Source: Acinetobacter pittii (GTDB taxonomy: Bacteria > Pseudomonadota > Gammaproteobacteria > Pseudomonadales > Moraxellaceae). Taken from it: 64,000 nucleotides of DNA. A model generated the notes under the pieces. That model was not told where the DNA came from, ran no database searches, and saw only the letters and a list, made by a program, of their open reading frames with translations. The stretch spans positions 1,984,001 to 2,048,000 of the forward strand of contig NZ_CP139286.1 of NCBI RefSeq assembly GCF_034067285.1. Direction: 5' to 3'. Positions 9,585 through 19,075 of the stretch are shown here, piece by piece. Made by a program: the position numbers and the translations under genes. Numbering within the stretch: position 1 is the first letter of the stretch; each line of letters starts with the position of its first letter.

Positions 9585-10061
9585 GGTTTTAATTTTAATT
9601 TTTGAAGTATCTTTTACAACTTGCATAACTGGATAACTACGAGTCTCTTTTACCCCCGGCAATTGCCACAGCACCTGCCCCGCAATGCGTCTAAACTCCT
9701 CCATACTGCCACTACGTAATTTAATTAAAAAATCAAAGCCACCACTTACCATATGACATTCAACAATTTCTGGATAGTGAACCACAGCATCAATAAACTC
9801 ATCTAAAACGTTAGGTGTCGTTTTATCTAATAACACCTCAACGAACACCAAAAAATTTGCGTTTAATTTAACCGGATTTAATTTAGCTTCATATCCTAAG
9901 ATGAATTCATCTTTCGTTAATTTTTGAACTCGTGCCATCACCGCTGTTGGTGACAAGTTAACAAGTTCCGCCAATTTACTATTAGAAATTCGCCCATCTG
10001 TTTGAAGAATATCCAAAATTTTTAAATCAGTGCGGTCAAGGCTTAATATTGGGCCATTCAT
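9573..10061 (-). CDS. Lrp/AsnC-family regulator, probable PutR
   Basis: A 162-residue feast-or-famine regulator. The N-terminal helix-turn-helix (DLKILDILQTDGRISNSKLA, about 11-30) is followed by a C-terminal ligand-sensing domain with HMVSGGFDFLIKL. An AGAGG box precedes the ATG. It is divergent from putA with 124 bases between the starts, and convergent with putP. This placement and the missing DNA-binding domain of PutA suggest that it is the proline-responsive activator of the locus. That role is inferred from context. Confidence 0.88.
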   Translation of the reverse strand: MNGPILSLDRTDLKILDILQTDGRISNSKLAELVNLSPTAVMARVQKLTKDEFILGYEAKLNPVKLNANFLVFVEVLLDKTTPNVLDEFIDAVVHYPEIVECHMVSGGFDFLIKLRSGSMEEFRRIAGQVLWQLPGVKETRSYPVMQVVKDTSKIKIKTKNK

Positions 10062-10122
10062 CTGAATTTTCCTCTAAAAAATGGGCTAAATATAGTGAGT
10101 TATTCGGTGTTTCTTCTGTAAT

Positions 10123-10133
10123 GATAAATTATC
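10123..10133. promoter_or_regulatory. palindrome in the putA/Lrp-type divergent promoter region
   Basis: An 11-base perfect palindrome GATAAATTATC lies midway between the two divergent starts. It is a candidate operator half for the Lrp-type regulator, but AT-rich palindromes of this size arise easily by chance. Confidence 0.25.
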
Positions 10134-10185
10134 TAAACCTCTCTACTCAAGATGAGTTTACGAGAGCTGGTTGGCGGAAACAGAT

Positions 10186-13100
10186 ATGAACACAATGGAT
10201 ACTTTTCATCAAATGGATAAATCTCACCAAGGCTATATCACCGAATTCAACGATAAAAGTGAGTTTGAACAACGCATCAATACAGCTTGGCGACGTGCTG
10301 AACCGGAAGCTGTAGAAGAGCTATTACAAGCTGCTGCGGTATCTGATGATTTAGATCATAAAATTTATGACCTTGCTTTTAATCTTGCCAATAATTTACG
10401 TGAACGTAAGACCTCTTCGGGTAAAGCAGGTATTGTTCAAGGATTATTACAAGAATTCTCTCTTTCTTCACAAGAAGGCGTGGCGCTCATGTGTCTTGCC
10501 GAAGCATTGCTTCGTATCCCAGACTCAGCAACACGTGATTTGCTTATTCGAGATAAAATCAATCAAGGTAACTGGAAAGAACACGTTGGCCAAAGCAGCT
10601 TAATGTTTGTAAATGCTGCGGCATGGGGTCTCATGTTAACTGGTAAGCTGATGGAAACTCCAAAGCAAACTAGTCTTTCAAGTGTACTTACTGGCCTTTT
10701 AGCACGTAGTGGTCGTGGTATTATTCGTAAAGCCGTTGACGTTGCAATGCGTATGATGGGTGAACAGTTTGTGACTGGTGAAACCATTGAAGAAGCTGTA
10801 GACCATGCCAAAGTGCTTGAAGATAAAGGGTTCCGCTATTCTTATGACATGTTGGGTGAAGCAGCTTTAACCGAACATGATGCTGAACGTTACTTTAACG
10901 ATTACACACAAGCCATCCATGCAATTGGTAAAGCCTCTAATGGCAAAGGTGTATATGATGGCCCGGGTATTTCAATTAAGCTTTCTGCTTTACATCCTCG
11001 CTATCAACGTGCGCAAATTGAACGTGTTCATAAAGAACTCTACGGCAAAGTATTTGAACTCGCTCTTTTGGCCAAAAAATACAATATTGGTTTAAATATT
11101 GATGCAGAAGAATCTGAACGTTTAGAAATTTCTCTTGAGTTACTTGAACGTCTTTGCTTTGAGCCGGAACTTGCAAACTGGAAAGGCATTGGTTTCGTTA
11201 TTCAAGCTTACCAAAAACGCTGTTTCTTCGTGGTTGATTACATTATTGACCTTGCTAAACGCAGTCAAAAGCGCCTCATGATCCGTCTTGTAAAAGGTGC
11301 GTATTGGGATAGTGAAATTAAAAAAGCGCAAATCGAAGGTATGGATGACTACCCTGTCTTCACCCGTAAAGTACATACAGATTTATCTTATATCGCTTGT
11401 GCCAAAAAATTACTTGCTGCGCCAGAATTTATCTATCCGCAATTTGCAACTCACAATGCTCAAACATTGGCAACCATCTATCATTTAGCTGATCCAAGCA
11501 AATATTATGCTGGTCAATATGAGTTCCAATGTTTACATGGCATGGGTGAACCGCTTTATGAGCAAGTTGTGGGCCCACGCGAGCAAAATAAATTAGGCGT
11601 GCCATGCCGTATTTATGCTCCTGTTGGTAACCATGAAACTTTGTTGGCTTATTTAGTTCGTCGTTTACTTGAAAATGGCGCGAATACTTCATTCGTTAAC
11701 CGTATTGCTGATAAAACGCTTAAAGTTGATGACCTTATTCAGTCTCCAATTTACGACATTCGTAATGCAGCAAAGCTTGAAGGATCGATTGGTTTAAAAC
11801 ATCCATCAATTCCTCTACCTTTAGATATGTACGGAACACTTCGTAAAAACTCTAAAGGCTATGATTTAGCAAATGATGCTCCACTTGCAGCTCTAGATAG
11901 TACAGCTCAAGAATTGCGTAATCGTGTTTGGCAAAGCCATCCATTATTGGCAAATAACGATTCATTAGAGCAAGGTCATTCTGTTGCAATTACAAACCCA
12001 GCACAAAATGATGAAATTGTTGGTTATGTACAAGAAGCTGATCTTAAGCATGTCGAAATTGCACTTAGCTCAGCGGAACAAGCACAATCTGAATGGTCAA
12101 ATACACCTAAAGAGCAGCGTGCTGAATATTTAAAACGTGCAGCTGACCTTATGGAAAGCCGCATTCAAGAATTGATGGTTTTACTCTGCCGTGAAAGCGG
12201 TAAAACTTATGCCAATGCGATTGCAGAAGTTCGCGAAGCTGTAGACTTCTTACGTTACTACGCAACTCAAGTTGAAAACCTACCAGCAAATACAGCTATT
12301 CAGCCACTAGGTACGGTACTTTGTATCAGCCCATGGAACTTCCCTCTTGCAATTTTCTCTGGCCAAATTGCTGCTGCGTTAGTGAGTGGTAACTGTGTTA
12401 TTGCTAAACCTGCTGAACAAACGCCATTAATCGCAGCTCAAGCAGTTCAGATTTTATGGGAAGCCGGTATTCCACATGGTGCTGTACAGCTACTTCCTGG
12501 CCGCGGTGAGACAGTCGGTGCTCAGCTTAGCCAAGATAGCCGTATCGATGGCATCATGTTTACAGGTTCGACTGAAGTTGCAAAAATTTTGCAGAAGACA
12601 GTTGCGAAACGTTTATCTGATAATGGCCAATCTATTCCTCTCATTGCAGAGACTGGCGGTCAAAATGCAATGATTGTGGACTCATCAGCATTAACTGAAC
12701 AAGTCGTTCTTGATGTTGTAAGTTCTGCTTTTGATAGTGCGGGTCAGCGTTGCTCTGCTTTACGTATTTTATGTGTACAAGAAGACAGTGCTGCGACCGT
12801 GATTAAAATGCTTAAAGGTGCAATGCAACAGTTGATCGTAGGTAATCCTGCAATTTTAAAAACTGACATTGGTCCTGTTATTGATGACGAAGCAAAACAA
12901 ACGATTGACCAGCACATTCAAAAAATGAAGTCTAAAGGCTATCCGGTACATCAGTTGATGTTCGGTGCAACAAGCCAGAATGAATTAGATAAAGGCACTT
13001 TTGTTGTACCAACAGCAATTGAACTTCCTAATCTTGATGACTTACAACGCGAAGTTTTTGGTCCAGTTTTACACATCATTACCTATAAGTATGGTGAGCT

Positions 13101-13938
13101 TGAACAACTCATTTCTCGCATTAATGCCAAAGGTTATGGTTTAACAATGGGTCTACATACCCGTATTGATGAAACCATCCAAACAGTCATTCAGCATGCT
13201 GAAGTGGGTAACCTTTATATCAACCGCAATATTGTTGGGGCTGTTGTTGGTGTTCAACCATTTGGTGGTGAAGGTCTATCTGGTACAGGTCCAAAAGCTG
13301 GCGGTCCGCTTTACATGTATCGCTTAATGCAACATTGTTCAAACAAAGTATTGGCAACACCATTTGCCATGAAAACTGAGCAAACTGCTTTTGAAGGCTT
13401 TAACCGTGAGGTTTATCAGAGCTTACAAAATTGGGCGAAACAGCATTTACCGCAAGCAAATCGTGATATCGAACCATTTGGTGTTGGTAAATTCTATGAG
13501 TTACAAGGCCCTACTGGGGAAAGTAACCAATATATTATTTTGCCGCGTCATCGTGTTCTTTCAATCGCTGATACAGAACAAAATCAATTGCATCAGTTAC
13601 TCGCAATTTTTGCAGTGGGTAGCCAAGCGGCCGTAATGCCAAATAGTCCATTGTTGGCAAAATACAAACAAACTTTGCCAAAAGATGTACTTGCTGCAAT
13701 TACTACAGTTAAAAACATCTCATCAGATGATTTTGATGCAGTTTTACATCATGGTAATCGCGAAGAGATCTTCTCATTACAGCAAGAGATTGCTACTCGT
13801 TCTGGTGCAATTGTTAGTATTACCCATGTTGAGCCGAATGAAACTATTCCACTTGAGCGTTTAGTGATTGAACGTGCAATTAGTGTGAATACAGCTGCGG
13901 CTGGTGGTAACGCAAGCTTAATGACAATGACCGATTAA
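10186..13938 (+). CDS. putA: bifunctional proline dehydrogenase / P5C dehydrogenase PutA
   Basis: A 1250-residue enzyme that oxidises proline to glutamate in two steps. The FAD-dependent proline dehydrogenase occupies roughly residues 85-530 (RLVKGAYWDSEIK, CRIYAPVG). The NAD-dependent aldehyde dehydrogenase occupies about 570-1040, with catalytic Glu822 (IAETGG) and Cys856 (SAGQRCSALR). A C-terminal extension follows. The N-terminal ribbon-helix-helix DNA-binding domain of E. coli PutA is absent, so the protein should not repress its own gene. The start was set at the ATG at 10186; an in-frame TTG at 10171 is less likely and an ATG at 10195 is possible. Confidence 0.96.
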   Translation: MNTMDTFHQMDKSHQGYITEFNDKSEFEQRINTAWRRAEPEAVEELLQAAAVSDDLDHKIYDLAFNLANNLRERKTSSGKAGIVQGLLQEFSLSSQEGVALMCLAEALLRIPDSATRDLLIRDKINQGNWKEHVGQSSLMFVNAAAWGLMLTGKLMETPKQTSLSSVLTGLLARSGRGIIRKAVDVAMRMMGEQFVTGETIEEAVDHAKVLEDKGFRYSYDMLGEAALTEHDAERYFNDYTQAIHAIGKASNGKGVYDGPGISIKLSALHPRYQRAQIERVHKELYGKVFELALLAKKYNIGLNIDAEESERLEISLELLERLCFEPELANWKGIGFVIQAYQKRCFFVVDYIIDLAKRSQKRLMIRLVKGAYWDSEIKKAQIEGMDDYPVFTRKVHTDLSYIACAKKLLAAPEFIYPQFATHNAQTLATIYHLADPSKYYAGQYEFQCLHGMGEPLYEQVVGPREQNKLGVPCRIYAPVGNHETLLAYLVRRLLENGANTSFVNRIADKTLKVDDLIQSPIYDIRNAAKLEGSIGLKHPSIPLPLDMYGTLRKNSKGYDLANDAPLAALDSTAQELRNRVWQSHPLLANNDSLEQGHSVAITNPAQNDEIVGYVQEADLKHVEIALSSAEQAQSEWSNTPKEQRAEYLKRAADLMESRIQELMVLLCRESGKTYANAIAEVREAVDFLRYYATQVENLPANTAIQPLGTVLCISPWNFPLAIFSGQIAAALVSGNCVIAKPAEQTPLIAAQAVQILWEAGIPHGAVQLLPGRGETVGAQLSQDSRIDGIMFTGSTEVAKILQKTVAKRLSDNGQSIPLIAETGGQNAMIVDSSALTEQVVLDVVSSAFDSAGQRCSALRILCVQEDSAATVIKMLKGAMQQLIVGNPAILKTDIGPVIDDEAKQTIDQHIQKMKSKGYPVHQLMFGATSQNELDKGTFVVPTAIELPNLDDLQREVFGPVLHIITYKYGELEQLISRINAKGYGLTMGLHTRIDETIQTVIQHAEVGNLYINRNIVGAVVGVQPFGGEGLSGTGPKAGGPLYMYRLMQHCSNKVLATPFAMKTEQTAFEGFNREVYQSLQNWAKQHLPQANRDIEPFGVGKFYELQGPTGESNQYIILPRHRVLSIADTEQNQLHQLLAIFAVGSQAAVMPNSPLLAKYKQTLPKDVLAAITTVKNISSDDFDAVLHHGNREEIFSLQQEIATRSGAIVSITHVEPNETIPLERLVIERAISVNTAAAGGNASLMTMTD

Positions 13939-13951
13939 TACCTAACTTTCT

Positions 13952-13984
13952 AAAAAGCCCAAATCTCAGTATTTGGGCTTTTTT
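13952..13984 (+). terminator. terminator of putA
   Basis: Stem AAAAAGCCCAAAT (13952-13964) pairs with ATTTGGGCTTTTT (13971-13983), with a T-rich end. Confidence 0.85.
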
Positions 13985-14042
13985 ATTTAATCAACTAATC
14001 TATTATTAAATATATAAACTTTATCAATTCGAGATTCTAATA

Positions 14043-14516
14043 ATGGTCTTTTTAAAACCAGAAAAATATCAACAAAGATGCACTCAACTTTTTAATTCAT
14101 ATCACAAAGCTATTTGCGCCCTTCTACCATTTGCCAAAATTGAGCATATTGGTTCATCCGCTATTCCAAATGCAATTTCTAAAGGTGATCTAGATATTTA
14201 TATTGAAGTTATGCCTGAGCAATTTGAATGCGCAATTGAACGCCTAAAAACACTCAACTTTATCGAAAAGCCAAATACACTAAGAACGCATGAGCTTTGT
14301 ATGCTCGAGTCACTCAACGACGATGATGTTGCTTTTCAAATTGTAGTATCAGATTCAATATTCACATTTTTCTTAACATTTAAAAATAAGCTTATAGAGT
14401 CACCCATATTGGTCAATGAATATAATCAATTAAAATTACAGTGTGGCCATTTAGATCACGATCAATACAGAGCAGTAAAATCAGATTTTATTAATCGCGT
14501 TTTAAATCAACCCTAG
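14043..14516 (+). CDS. GrpB/UPF0157-family nucleotidyltransferase-like protein
   Basis: A 157-residue protein of the GrpB family, which has a nucleotidyltransferase fold. The motif [24 protein letters not shown] (about 36-59) contains the Gly-Ser and the Asp-x-Asp pair expected for metal-dependent nucleotide transfer. No substrate is established for the family. The ribosome-binding site is weak. The gene is monocistronic, between the putA terminator and trmA. Confidence 0.82.
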   Translation: MVFLKPEKYQQRCTQLFNSYHKAICALLPFAKIEHIGSSAIPNAISKGDLDIYIEVMPEQFECAIERLKTLNFIEKPNTLRTHELCMLESLNDDDVAFQIVVSDSIFTFFLTFKNKLIESPILVNEYNQLKLQCGHLDHDQYRAVKSDFINRVLNQP

Positions 14517-14622
14517 TCTCAGCATTCCTTTCTCTTATAAATATCTGGTTAAAATTGGCTCCTGCAAGTTCAATTTTTTTGATACCATTCACTATTTGAT
14601 TCTGTCTAAATTTTCATTGTCT

Positions 14623-15708
14623 ATGACCTCTTCTTATCGTCAACAACTTCAAGCTAAAATTGACCGCATTATTACTCAATTTTCTGAATTTACACCACCT
14701 ACATTAGAAGTGTTTGAATCACCTGAACAACATTTCCGTATGCGTGCTGAATTTCGTATCTGGCACACAGAAAATGATATGTTCTATGCCATGTTTGAGC
14801 GTAATGATGACGACAAGCAAAAAACTGTTGTACGTATTGATGAATTTCCTATTGCAGATCAAAGCATCAATAATTTAATGCCAAAACTTTTGGAAGAACT
14901 TAAAGCTGAACCTAAGCTTTCTAATCGTTTATTTGAAGCTGATTTTCTCGCAACTCTTAGCGGAGAAATGTTAGTTACCTTAATCTATCACCGTAAACTG
15001 GATCAGGAATGGGAACAAGCCGCTAAAGCGCTTGCTGAAAAATTAGATATTAAAATTATGGGCCGTAGTCGTGGCCAGAAAATTATTATTGGCGATGATT
15101 TCGTGGTTGAAGAATTCGAACTTTTAAATCGTTCATTTAAATATAAACAAATCGAAAGTAGCTTTACCCAGCCTAATGCTCAAGTTTGCAAAAAAATGCT
15201 GCAATGGGCATGTGATGCAGCTGAAGGATCGAAAAAACACTTATTAGAACTCTATTGTGGTAATGGTAATTTTACCCTTCCACTCTCTTTAAAATTTGAA
15301 CGAGTACTGGCTACTGAACTTGCAAAATCATCTGTTTATGCAGCTCAATGGAATATCGAACAGAACCAGATTGATAATATTCAGGTAGCACGTCTATCTG
15401 CTGAAGAGTTTACTCAGGCTTATCAAGGTGAACGAGAATTCCGTCGTCTACAAGAAGCAAATATTGATATTCAAAGTTATGACTTTGATACGGTATTTGT
15501 AGATCCTCCACGCGCAGGAATTGACGATGAGACTTTAAAACTTTTACAAGGTTTTGAACGTATTATCTACATTTCATGTAACCCTGACACTTTATATGAA
15601 AATTTAAAAACACTCAGTCAAACTCATCGAGTGACTAAATTTGCCTTATTTGATCAGTTCCCTTATACACATCATGTAGAGTCTGGTGTTTTACTTGAGA
15701 AGATTTAA
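14623..15708 (+). CDS. trmA: tRNA (uracil-5-)-methyltransferase TrmA
   Basis: A 361-residue SAM-dependent methyltransferase that makes m5U54 in the T-loop of tRNA. Visible are the QVEQ-region equivalent [11 protein letters not shown], the SAM-binding [23 protein letters not shown] and the nucleophilic Cys in YISCNPDTL near residue 326. It lacks the TRAM domain and iron-sulfur cysteines of RlmC/RlmD, which supports TrmA. The open frame begins at a TTG at 14596, but the ATG at 14623 gives the family length (E. coli 366). Confidence 0.95.
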   Translation: MTSSYRQQLQAKIDRIITQFSEFTPPTLEVFESPEQHFRMRAEFRIWHTENDMFYAMFERNDDDKQKTVVRIDEFPIADQSINNLMPKLLEELKAEPKLSNRLFEADFLATLSGEMLVTLIYHRKLDQEWEQAAKALAEKLDIKIMGRSRGQKIIIGDDFVVEEFELLNRSFKYKQIESSFTQPNAQVCKKMLQWACDAAEGSKKHLLELYCGNGNFTLPLSLKFERVLATELAKSSVYAAQWNIEQNQIDNIQVARLSAEEFTQAYQGEREFRRLQEANIDIQSYDFDTVFVDPPRAGIDDETLKLLQGFERIIYISCNPDTLYENLKTLSQTHRVTKFALFDQFPYTHHVESGVLLEKI

Positions 15709-15735
15709 ACAAAATCTTTCATTGTAAATTTTTAA

Positions 15736-15765
15736 ATAAGGAGGTTATATACCTCCTTATTTTTT
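15736..15765 (+). terminator. terminator of trmA
   Basis: Stem ATAAGGAGGT (15736-15745) pairs with ACCTCCTTAT (15751-15760), followed by a T tract. Confidence 0.8.
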
Positions 15766-15956
15766 AAAGTTTTTTTATTTAAGTATTTAAATTTTCAAAA
15801 AATATCAAGTTATCTGTGTGTCATAATTTCGTTTAACTCAAGCATTCCTATCGAAAATTCTCGAGTTCAACTGGTGGAATTATCACTTATAGAGTCTTGT
15901 ATTTTATTTTAAATTGGCTATATTTCGAGCTATGTTAGGTTGTATATGAAGGCTCT

Positions 15957-16187
15957 ATGAGTTTTTGGCAAAAGCTGTTCTTAGCAGATCAACAGCATAA
16001 CGAGCATAAAAATCAAACTGCTTGTGTTGAAAATGACTGCTCATGTAAAACTAATGAACAACTTCTAAGTGCGCTAGCACAAGCAACAGATGAAGATGTC
16101 ATTAAGGGAATTAAAAGAGTTCTTATTTCCCGTGGTTATAGCCGAAAAGAGTTAAATGAAGTCGCTCAAAAACCATCTATTCATTAA
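15957..16187 (+). CDS. hypothetical 76-residue protein
   Basis: I do not recognise a family. The protein is soluble, with a cysteine cluster C-x5-C-x-C near residues 23-30 that could bind metal, followed by a helical segment ending SRGYSRKELNEVA. An AAGG box lies 4 to 5 bases before the ATG, and a strong terminator follows the stop, so it looks like a genuine single-gene unit. It is probably an Acinetobacter-specific conserved protein. Confidence 0.6.
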   Translation: MSFWQKLFLADQQHNEHKNQTACVENDCSCKTNEQLLSALAQATDEDVIKGIKRVLISRGYSRKELNEVAQKPSIH

Positions 16188-16190
16188 TTA

Positions 16191-16217
16191 AAAAGCCAGT
16201 CTTGTACTGGCTTTTTT
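16191..16217. terminator. bidirectional terminator, 76-residue ORF / DUF2233 gene
   Basis: Stem AAAAGCCAGT (16191-16200) pairs with ACTGGCTTTT (16206-16215), with A and T runs on both sides. It serves both convergent genes. Confidence 0.85.
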
Positions 16218-16974
16218 ACATTTCATTTCTCTTCAACCTACAACTCGATTGATCTACCCAGCCCACCATTGGACCCAATTCAAATTGGTGATCATTCCGC
16301 TTGTTCTTTTGCACATATAAACTAGAAATAGAGCCATCCAGATATAAAGCCTGCTCTACTTTAAGGTTTCTTTGGAAGAACTCGGCAAAATTATAGAAAG
16401 TCACGCTATTCTTCGATATTACAAAGTAGAGTTTATTATTTCGAATACCAACACCGTTACGAATTTTCTTTGATTGAGAATCCACTACAAAAAGGGAATT
16501 TATCTTTCCATTAATAATTAACATCGGACCTGATTGAGTTGCATAATCAACTTTCAAGTTTTTTCGGCTATATTGTTGTGTAGTTAAAACATAGGCCTGT
16601 TTTTTGTTCCAAGCCAACACACCATTCGGCTGTAAAAAGAAATTTCCAAATCCTTTATTCTTGTTTAGGGGCTGAATCACCTTACTCTGTTCAACATACA
16701 ACCCTACTGGAGAAAACCCTAAATGAAACATCCCTGCATTCATTGCAAAGCTAAGTTGCTCACATTGTTTTAATTGTTCCTGAATAGTGTTAAAGCTTTT
16801 GTAATATTGTTGATTATGAGGATTTTTTAAAAATAAGCGCAATGCTTTAAGTTCGTTGATCGAAACTACCTCGTATTGATCACCTTCTACAGTTTGAATT
16901 TGCTGGTAATCTATAGCATATGCGGCCTGAAACAAAAGCCCATACAAAGCGAAGCACCCAACTACCCATTTCAT
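16216..16974 (-). CDS. exported phosphodiester glycosidase-family (DUF2233) protein
   Basis: A 252-residue secreted protein. The N-terminus MKWVVGCFALYGLLFQAAYA is a cleavable signal peptide. The mature part carries the DUF2233/NAGPA signatures FAMNAGMF (near 81), QSGPMLI, RNGVGI and ALYLDGSISSLYV. Related domains cleave GlcNAc-phosphodiesters; bacterial members act in the periplasm on unknown glycans. The ATG at 16974 was chosen over one at 17007 because AGGTG lies 8 bases upstream and the signal peptide then begins correctly. It is divergent from the LRAT-like gene. Confidence 0.82.
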   Translation of the reverse strand: MKWVVGCFALYGLLFQAAYAIDYQQIQTVEGDQYEVVSINELKALRLFLKNPHNQQYYKSFNTIQEQLKQCEQLSFAMNAGMFHLGFSPVGLYVEQSKVIQPLNKNKGFGNFFLQPNGVLAWNKKQAYVLTTQQYSRKNLKVDYATQSGPMLIINGKINSLFVVDSQSKKIRNGVGIRNNKLYFVISKNSVTFYNFAEFFQRNLKVEQALYLDGSISSLYVQKNKRNDHQFELGPMVGWVDQSSCRLKRNEM

Positions 16975-17167
16975 TGAATAACACCTGACATGACATTTTT
17001 CCTTCATATTAAGTAACTAAATTATATACAAGAAATATGAATAGATTGGATATGCATCAAACTCATTCATTCGACGTAATCAATACACTCCAAATTGCTG
17101 ATATTGGTTATAATGTTTAGCAGCTTTTCAATAAAAGCCATTTACACTTTATTGGATCAGCGTAAAC

Positions 17168-17758
17168 ATGCAACAACCGAATAAACGCTACCCTTTAGGG
17201 GCTCACCTCATCGTAAAGCATCTCGGCTATAGCCATCATGGTATATATGCAGGGAGAGGTCGAGTTATCCATTATTCCGGATTAGCTCATTTCATCAAAA
17301 AACGTCCAATTGAAATCACCTCAATAGATGCATTCTCACATGGAAAAACAATACACGTCCGTTCATATGACAGACCACGTTATAAAGGGAAAATTGTGGT
17401 TCGCCGCATGCGTTCGCGTATGCACGAAAATCACTACCATCTCATTATTAATAACTGTGAACATCTATGTAGCTGGGCAATTACCGGCATTGAAAGTAGT
17501 ACCCAAGTTGAACGGATGATGCATCGTTTAACGACCATTGGTTATGTAAGCTCAATCATGAGTTATATGAATGGCATGATGCTGACCGTAGCCACCACGT
17601 GTTTTGCTCTGGTGCTTTATATTAAAAAGAAATTACGTGATCAGGCAAAAAGGAAAGTCCCTACTTATCAATTTTTAAGAGAAAAATCTCAGAAAAGAAA
17701 TATCGATCCTTCAGCGCCTTTAGTATTTATAGATCCGGATAAAAAAGAATCAGCCTAA
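17168..17758 (+). CDS. LRAT/NlpC-P60-like acyltransferase-fold protein, membrane-anchored
   Basis: A 196-residue protein resembling lecithin:retinol acyltransferase-type members of the NlpC/P60 superfamily. Residues 11-28 (GAHLIVKHLGYSHHGIYA) hold the catalytic His candidates (His13, His23/24). The segment NNCEHLC near residue 96 holds the nucleophile Cys97. A hydrophobic helix at about 135-152 and a basic tail follow, so it is probably anchored in the inner membrane. Bacterial members are thought to act on acyl or peptide bonds, but no substrate is known here. It is monocistronic. Confidence 0.8.
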   Translation: MQQPNKRYPLGAHLIVKHLGYSHHGIYAGRGRVIHYSGLAHFIKKRPIEITSIDAFSHGKTIHVRSYDRPRYKGKIVVRRMRSRMHENHYHLIINNCEHLCSWAITGIESSTQVERMMHRLTTIGYVSSIMSYMNGMMLTVATTCFALVLYIKKKLRDQAKRKVPTYQFLREKSQKRNIDPSAPLVFIDPDKKESA

Positions 17759-17760
17759 AT

Positions 17761-17791
17761 AAAAAAAGCCCTCATATTTGAGAGCTTTTTT
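17761..17791. terminator. terminator between LRAT-like gene and yceI-like gene
   Basis: A run of A, the stem AGCCCTCA / TGAGAGCT with one internal mismatch, and a T6 run. It is symmetric enough to serve both convergent genes. Confidence 0.7.
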
Positions 17792-17805
17792 AGAAAACTT
17801 ATAAC

Positions 17806-18396
17806 TTATTTTTTAGCTGCGCTAGCAGCAGTTGCTTCAGTGGTAATATTTACAGTAATCTTATCGCCTACATTCGGCACATAGTTACCTAAACCGAAGT
17901 CAGAACGCTTGAATGAAGTTGTAGCATTAAAGCCAATCGCTGGAACTTTCGCCATTGGGTGTTCGCCTTGCTTGTTTAAAACAGCGTCAAGTACAACAGG
18001 CTTAGTTACACCCTTAACAGTTAAGTCACCAGTAATTTTAAAGTGCTTTTTGTCTTTGGTTTCAACTTTAGTACTTTTAAAAGTAATGTTTGGATATTTA
18101 GCCGCATTAAACCAAGCTTCTGCTTGGAATTCTTTATCTAAAGCAGGCACGTTTGTATTTACGCTGCTTAAAGGAATAGTTACGTTTACAGACGAATTTG
18201 CTGGTTTAGCATTATCAACTTTAATTACACCTTGGATATCCGAGAAGTTAGCGCTTGGAGTAGAAAAACCAAAGTGATTCCATGAGAAAACAGTAGCTGT
18301 ATGTGTTGGGTCAATTTTGTAGTCTACTGGTGCAGCTAAAGTAACTGAACTAGCCAATGCTACTGCCAAACCGAAGCTTAATGTTTTAAGATGCAT
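17806..18396 (-). CDS. YceI-family periplasmic protein
   Basis: A 196-residue exported protein. Residues 1-22 are a classical signal peptide ending LAAP. The mature part begins DYKIDPTHTATVFSWNHFG, the typical lipocalin-like YceI start, and contains ITGDLTVKGVTKPV near 125. YceI proteins bind polyprenyl or isoprenoid-like lipids and are induced by alkaline or other stress. An AAGGGA box precedes the ATG. It is divergent from the osmC-like gene, so the two stress-type genes share a 215-base promoter region. Confidence 0.9.
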   Translation of the reverse strand: MHLKTLSFGLAVALASSVTLAAPVDYKIDPTHTATVFSWNHFGFSTPSANFSDIQGVIKVDNAKPANSSVNVTIPLSSVNTNVPALDKEFQAEAWFNAAKYPNITFKSTKVETKDKKHFKITGDLTVKGVTKPVVLDAVLNKQGEHPMAKVPAIGFNATTSFKRSDFGLGNYVPNVGDKITVNITTEATAASAAKK

Positions 18397-18611
18397 TTTT
18401 CGTATCCCTTATTGATATAGTCGTTAGTGTATACATCAAGTAATTTAATTCACCATTCTTTATAAAACGATATGTTTCATCCATGCAACAATAAAAGCGT
18501 TACAGTTATTATTTAAAACTAATATTATAAAATAGCGGTACTGTCATACCGTGTTCGAATTCTAGAATTTCATTTTTACTTAAAATTTATTAATTCATAA
18601 TAAGGTAAAAC
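18397..18611. promoter_or_regulatory. divergent promoter region yceI-like / osmC-like
   Basis: A 215-base AT-rich spacer between two outward-facing starts. It contains a 12-base perfect palindrome AATTCTAGAATT at 18558-18569, a candidate operator for the osmC-like gene. No regulator can be named. Confidence 0.35.
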
Positions 18612-19019
18612 ATGGCTAATACTGCTCAAGCACAAAGTACTTCTACCCCATATCGAGTAACTCTCACCGATCCTTCAGGTCATCAATGGTTTGCAGATGA
18701 ACCAACTGATAAAGGTGGCCTAGATACTGCTCCAAACCCAGTTCAGATTTTATTATCTGCTTTAGGTGCTTGTACCACCATTACATTAGAAATGTATGCA
18801 AACCATAAAGGTATTAAGCTAGATCATGTTCAAGTGGATTTAGTATTAAACCCCAATGGTGAACCACAAGCAGGCCAAAATAATATCGAACGAAAAATCA
18901 CACTCAAAGGTGAATTCACTGAAGATCAACACAAGCGCTTATTAAAAGTTGCCGAGAACTGCCCTATTCATAAATTATTAACCTCTCAGATTAATATCCA
19001 AACAGAACTTAGCATTTAA
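18612..19019 (+). CDS. OsmC/Ohr-family peroxide-reducing protein
   Basis: A 135-residue protein of the OsmC superfamily, cytoplasmic thiol peroxidases that reduce organic hydroperoxides. The two redox cysteines are visible in LGACTTITLEM and AENCPIHKLL. The sequence is closer to the YhfA/OsmC-like branch than to Ohr by its N-terminal DPSGHQWFADEP segment. AAGG lies about 7 bases before the ATG. It is a single gene ending at a strong terminator. Confidence 0.88.
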   Translation: MANTAQAQSTSTPYRVTLTDPSGHQWFADEPTDKGGLDTAPNPVQILLSALGACTTITLEMYANHKGIKLDHVQVDLVLNPNGEPQAGQNNIERKITLKGEFTEDQHKRLLKVAENCPIHKLLTSQINIQTELSI

Positions 19020-19032
19020 AGTTTTAAATAAA

Positions 19033-19058
19033 AAAAGCGCTCCACTAGGAGCGCTTTT
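19033..19058. terminator. terminator between osmC-like gene and tkt
   Basis: An 11-base stem AAAAGCGCTCC (19033-19043) pairs with GGAGCGCTTTT (19048-19058), with flanking A and T runs. It is usable in both directions. Confidence 0.85.
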
Positions 19059-19075
19059 CTACACTACTCTAATAT

